NCBI GenBank assembly: GCA_035582835.1
Contig: JAYKAV010002541.1
Span: 187,552 to 251,551 of the forward strand
Direction of reading: 5' to 3'
DNA: 64,000 bases
DNA from: Phoebastria nigripes
Lineage: Eukaryota > Chordata > Aves > Procellariiformes > Diomedeidae
The number at the start of each line of letters is the position of its first letter. The stretch's first letter is position 1. A program made the translations under genes and the position numbers. The notes beneath the pieces are model-generated. The model had not been told where the DNA came from and made no database searches. It was given only the letters and a program-made list of their open reading frames with translations. Shown piece by piece: positions 59,291 through 64,000 of the stretch.

Positions 59291-62200
59291 ATATGCCTGC
59301 CCCCCCATTACCCAGACTACAAGGCAGCAATGAGCCAGGACTACTGATGAACTTGGCCCCCAGCTGATGTGAGAGCTGAGAGCAGCCAAGCACTGACACG
59401 CGGAGCCAGCTCTGTGATCAAAGCCCCTGGGTTAACCAGGGGCCACCGATTGCTATTTATAGCTGCCTTAGCTCACGTTTAAGCAGAGGCTTTAAAAAGC
59501 TTGGAGGCAGTTTGGGTGCCAGGGTAGCTCCGTCCTGCACGTGCGGCACATGGTTCCTTGCACGAGAATGGTGCAAAGCCCAGTTGTGCCGTTGCACAGG
59601 CTGGATCAGGCCCTGGCTGTCAAGGAGGCCACAGCTTGTGTTAAGCTGTTAATCAAATAGTCCTTGATTATTTTATTTGATTGAGCTAACTCTGCCTGCT
59701 TTTTGGAGGACCCAAGCAAACCCCTTACNGGAGCAAACCCCACCACAACCACAACTCTAGTGGCTGTGGGACCAAGGGCTACAAAGGTCGTCCCAAAACT
59801 GTCAAACAGCTCAAACCCAGCTCACGGCAGCAATGACTTGAGCTGCATTAGGCCTTGTAAGGACTCCCATGGAGGATCCAACCAGCAATGGCCCTGAGGG
59901 AGGGGAAGTCGGAAGACTGGACTTGAAGTCATTTCAAGACGACGCAATTAAAGTGAGCTGAGAAAGTTGGCAGGGTTTGAGGTGGGTCAGCCCTCTGTGG
60001 GGCAGCCAGCCTAGATATACAGCCCTTCTCCGGGACGTGACAGCACCTTCCTGTCTTGGGGACGTGCTGACAAGAAGATCCGAAGCGCTCTGTGAGTCTC
60101 CGATGATAAGGTTACAGCAACCAGCTTCAGAAAATACAGCGTTTGGTCTTTTCCAGGCTGTTGCCATACTGGGAGCCTGAATGTCACAGGAGACTGTGTT
60201 CTGAAGTGACCCTTACATGAATGGAAGTAATTAGTGCAGAGAGTTTGGTGCTGCCTGCAATTTTTCAGTATTGCACTATGTGTTTTGATGGAGTGGTACT
60301 GCACAAAATTGGACTAATGAAGTGGGGGTCAAAGTATTTTTGAAAGATTAGGAAAGATGGCCTATCAGTAGGGACCAAGTGGCATTTGGCTTTCGGAAAA
60401 AACATCTGAGTTATCATGGCAGTTCTAGAGGTGAAAAAAGATCAAAACCTAAGACAGCTCAAAATCTGTGTGACCAGGTTTCCTTTTTCTCTGCAACTGA
60501 AAAGCTCAACAGTAGATGATGTTCTGCTCTTTGAGCTTATTTGAGCATAGGGCATAACACTGAACTCTTACATCTTTCCATGCACATCTTTGTGCAAGAG
60601 TGTGTCCATGCAAGTACATGTGTATGTGTGTGCCTACATATACGTGAGAGTCACACTGATGCCCACGTTGCTGTCCTCTTGCACAAGACACAAAAAAGCG
60701 ATATTGCATTCACTTCCTTAATCAAAAAACAGTCATCCAAAATACAGCAGTCACCGGGGGACATTCAGCTGCTATGCACTATTGCACCTCTTCTAGATTT
60801 GTCTCTCCTTTATCAGGAGCAGGTAAGTCAGCAAATTCAATTCCCAGCCTACTTGTGATGACTTTCAGAACCACCATATTTATTTTAACTTACTGATTTT
60901 CCTACAGCCCCTGGCTATTGCTGCTTTTTTCCAGTGTTGCTGGTGCCACCTGCTTCAGATCACTATAAGCTGGTCTCCCCTCTTGCAAAGCCAAAGACCT
61001 TCTCCTTTGCCACCTGCTGTGTCTGCACCACCTTGACTTGCCTTCTAGCACTTTAACTTCTGCTCAGGAATAAGTGGCATCCCAGGAAACTTGATGGACA
61101 CCAAGCAGCTTGTTTTACTTTTTGGAGGGGGTTGCATTTTCTTTATGCTGGTTTTCAGCCACCGCAGGATCCCAGAGGCTGCTGCTGAAGGCTGACAGCA
61201 CCCTCCTCTTCCGTGTGCCATCCCATGCAGCAGAGGGAAGCTGGGCAGATCAGTTATAGGAGATGAGCAAAGACTAGAGGAGGAGGGATGAAGGAGAGAG
61301 CCAAAAATGCTCACAGGCTTCATGGGCTTGGGACATGCGCTATTCCCAGCTGTCAGCACTGGAACACTGCTTACCATACCATCCGATGGCCTGACTTCCT
61401 CCTCCCCGACCAGAGCCAGTGGCAGGCTTCCTATGAATAACTAGCCTGCTTTCCAGGTCCCATCAGAGTTATTCCTGCCCTGGGTGTGTCTCTTGTCTGC
61501 AGGCACATTTCCTAAATTCTGCCTCATCCAATCCAAGTTTAGAAGTCCNTGCTCTGGTGCAAAGATGCTGTGCATAACCGATTCCTGCTAGGTGCAGATG
61601 AGATTAGCTAGATCTTGCAAGATCAGGCAGGGAGAGAGCTGTCTCTGCAGGATCCTAAGCACTCGGGGGAGGAGGCAATGCCACGCTACCTGCAGACAGT
61701 GTGGGTATTTGTATGCACCAAACCTGGGACCTCAAGTGACCGACTTAGCTGCATTTAATGTGCAACTTCAGAAGTACAAGAACCCCAGAGAGGGGTAATT
61801 TTTGCTAGCAGTCAGTTTCTGCAAGAAGGAAACATCAAGCTTCTGGTTGATTGGGTAAATCCTTGAATATCGCCAGTTTTTTTTTCCTGGGATTAAATTA
61901 AAACTTTCAAATAAAAAGGCCAGGTTACACTTGAAAAACATTTTCAAAGAATGCAAAGGCTGATGAGGGGAGTAGCTCCAGCTGACCTCCTTCCCCAGCA
62001 CCCTCCGCTCAGCTCTTGCCTTTACTGTTGACATTGCCTTTGGTACTGGCTAAAGATACCATTTAAAATCAGGCATCTTGTTCCTGCTGATTTTCAGATT
62101 CCCTCTATAGTGAATGCACAGAGATAGGCAAGTCTGGAAAGCAATGGATCCCATCTTTCATTGACTCATCTTAGGATGAGACAAAATGCTTCATGGAGGG

Positions 62201-63109
62201 ACTGACCATTCTCTGCTGTAGCAGAGAGAGCCTGGATACTGACAGAGGCACAGCTGAAGGGCATGAATCCCTGAAAGGAGCTTAGGATCNCATTTATCAT
62301 CAGGAACTACATGCACCCCTCAGTCTGGCCTTTTCTCTCTCAGCCTTCATCAGCATACAAGTGACTTTCAGGCAAAGCAGTGTCTCTCGTGCAAAGACAA
62401 GCCCTCTGAGTCCCCAGGCCTGGATACCTGCAAGTTCCCAAGACATCTGCCCCACCAAATAAGGTTTACAGTCTTTTTAGGGCACCAAAGTTAAAATATA
62501 CATTGCTTCACTATGACTTGTGCATCTAGGGCAGATTCAAGTCCAGCCAGTCGGACACTTGTATGGTGTAAAGCCATACAAGCCAAGCTGTCAATGCAGC
62601 TGGACTGATTCAGCCTGCCTGAGAAGAGCTGAGCATCCCTCTGTCTCTGCGATTGCATCAGTGGAAATAGCCCCGACTCCTTTTAATACTCTCGCCCCTC
62701 CACCCCAGCCCTTGCTGTCCCTCTCTTGCAAGAGCACACAGGGAATTTGGAGGATTTGAGGTTCTAGTCCAGGCTGTGTCTTTACGCTCCTTGCTCCCTT
62801 CATGTAGGAGGGCATGTACTCCTTCAGACAATTTTTTTTTTAATACATCGTATCTGCACAACCAGGTACTCCTAGGTTCAAGCAAACCACAGAAGGGATG
62901 GAAAGCCACCGTGTTTCTCTGCATCAGCTGAAGCATAACAAAGAAAATTTTCTGGGAGGTCAAGCCAGACATCTCCGCAGTACATGTTCACTAGGGCAAG
63001 GGATGCTCTCAAGAAAAAAAAAGTGAGGACAAGTACACAGTTGTTGCACTGCTTTGTGCAATCTTGGGGCAGGCAACCAACCTCCTTTCTTTTGCTATGA
63101 TTTTTCCAG

Positions 63110-63206
63110 GACTTCACTGATGGGAATGAAATCTGTAGACTGCATGAAGGCAAGGTCTTGGAGCAACTCTCTGAAAAGAACATCATAGATGTTGAGAAAG
63201 CAGGAG
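63110..63206 (+). other. Candidate exon, unassigned (plus)
   Basis: A 97-bp open segment has a strong acceptor (tttgctatgatttttccag) and a donor (GCAGGAG|GTACCC). It reads DFTDGNEICRLHEGK and then LEQLSEKNIIDVEKAG, a balanced, charged peptide unlike non-coding translation. A further exon-like piece with a GTAAAT donor at 63,716-63,788 is not phase-compatible with direct joining. Not recognised. Confidence 0.3.
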
Positions 63207-64000
63207 GTACCCTTCTCTTCTTGGAGGGGCTCACCCACTCTTGTGTCCCAATCTCTNGGGAAGAGGTTGTTTTAAGCCAGTACCCTGCATATAGTGCCTC
63301 ACCTTAGCACCGCTGTAACATTTTTGACAAGCACGTTGTATGCCTGGCCAAGGACTTACCTCTTTGTTGTTCCTGGCTGCCTGTCATTTGGTTGCTCAAC
63401 TGTCATTTTGTCTTCTTGTGCTGNCCTTCGGGCTCTTCCTTTGCTGGAAGCCTATTCCCTTTTTCTCTGAGGGTAGCAGCTTTCCTTAAGGCATTTGTAG
63501 TAACTGATTTGCATTCATTCCCTCCCTCATAACCTCCCTTTTTTGCAAGGATTTTCATGGTCTCTCTTGCTGGGCATTTTTATTATTAAGAACCATAGTT
63601 TTATACTACCCAGTCTTTTTCTACAACACNCGGTACCAGGCCAGGCTTTGCATCTGGCCCCACGCTATCTTCTCTGTGCACGTTGGGCTGGAAGGGAAGG
63701 TGCCATCGTCTTCAGCAGGGCAGAGTACATGTTCCTCAGGGTTCTTGACCATGAGTGCATACGAGATCCAAAGGGAGCCATGCCAAGGTAAATATCCTAT
63801 CCCGGGCCTGCAGCCAATGTACTGAAGTAACTCCTCGTTTCTGGACAGAGCCAGGAGAAGCAGCGGGGCCTCTGCCTTGGAGCACAGCTCCCTAAAGCGC
63901 AGTCAAGAGCCTTAACTGAGAGCGGGATTTCCTTCGATACTGGGGCACATTGAATGCTCTTTGCTTAATTTCCTGAGATGGCCACAGGAGTTTGAGACCT

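Larger units (their letters stand above)
57101..64000. other. Right end: no named gene, several exon-like segments
   Basis: Apart from the candidate segments listed separately, nothing can be assigned. Exon-like pieces on both strands have splice-like borders but no recognisable family, and phases do not chain into one gene by eye. Confidence 0.4.

Overview
The window is vertebrate nuclear DNA, most likely from a bird. The evidence is a multi-exon gene with AG/GT splice sites, CpG-island promoters, scattered single N calls with two larger gaps, and a 5'-truncated CR1 LINE with the sauropsid-type 3' end (ctgtgattctatga). No bacterial, organellar or viral genes were seen.

Layout. At the left edge (656-1,050, minus strand) lies the first coding exon of PRAG1 (pragmin/SgK223, a PEAK-family pseudokinase). 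The rest of that gene runs off the left end; its CpG-island promoter is probably at about 2.9-4.1 kb. From 4.1 to 28.8 kb I see no host gene, only a CR1 LINE (14.3-16.7 kb), an older LINE relic (20.9-21.4 kb) and simple repeats. At 28,810-29,511 (plus) is an intact single-exon claudin-23-family gene. PRAG1 and CLDN23 are neighbours on human 8p23.1, which supports both calls.

The main content is a large type I membrane receptor of the LDL-receptor family on the minus strand (30,667 to about 44.4 kb). I could follow 33 exons; almost every junction has a usable splice site and keeps the frame. It encodes about 2,200 residues: signal sequence, 5 LDLa repeats, 2 EGFs, YWTD propeller, EGF, propeller, Thr-rich mucin-like stalk, 7 LDLa repeats, an EGF pair, propeller, EGF, propeller, EGF, 1 LDLa, Pro-rich stalk, EGF, transmembrane helix and a short acidic tail. 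The 13 LDLa repeats and four propellers fit LRP13, described as an ovarian vitellogenin receptor in fish and reported in chicken. Its start codon is not visible and may lie in the assembly gap at 44,470-44,629.

Upstream of this receptor, at about 46.0-46.3 kb and on the opposite strand, is a decayed copy of its own cytoplasmic-tail exon with both flanking introns. It has lost both splice sites. The remainder (46.3-64 kb) has no gene I can name. It holds homopolymers, a 200-bp-spaced tandem repeat, a GA microsatellite, an AU-rich 3'UTR-like stretch near 59.1 kb and a few unassigned exon-like segments between 57 and 64 kb.

The genes are not a functional unit in the operon sense. PRAG1 and the claudin gene are divergent across about 25 kb; the claudin gene and the receptor gene converge tail to tail about 0.7 kb apart.
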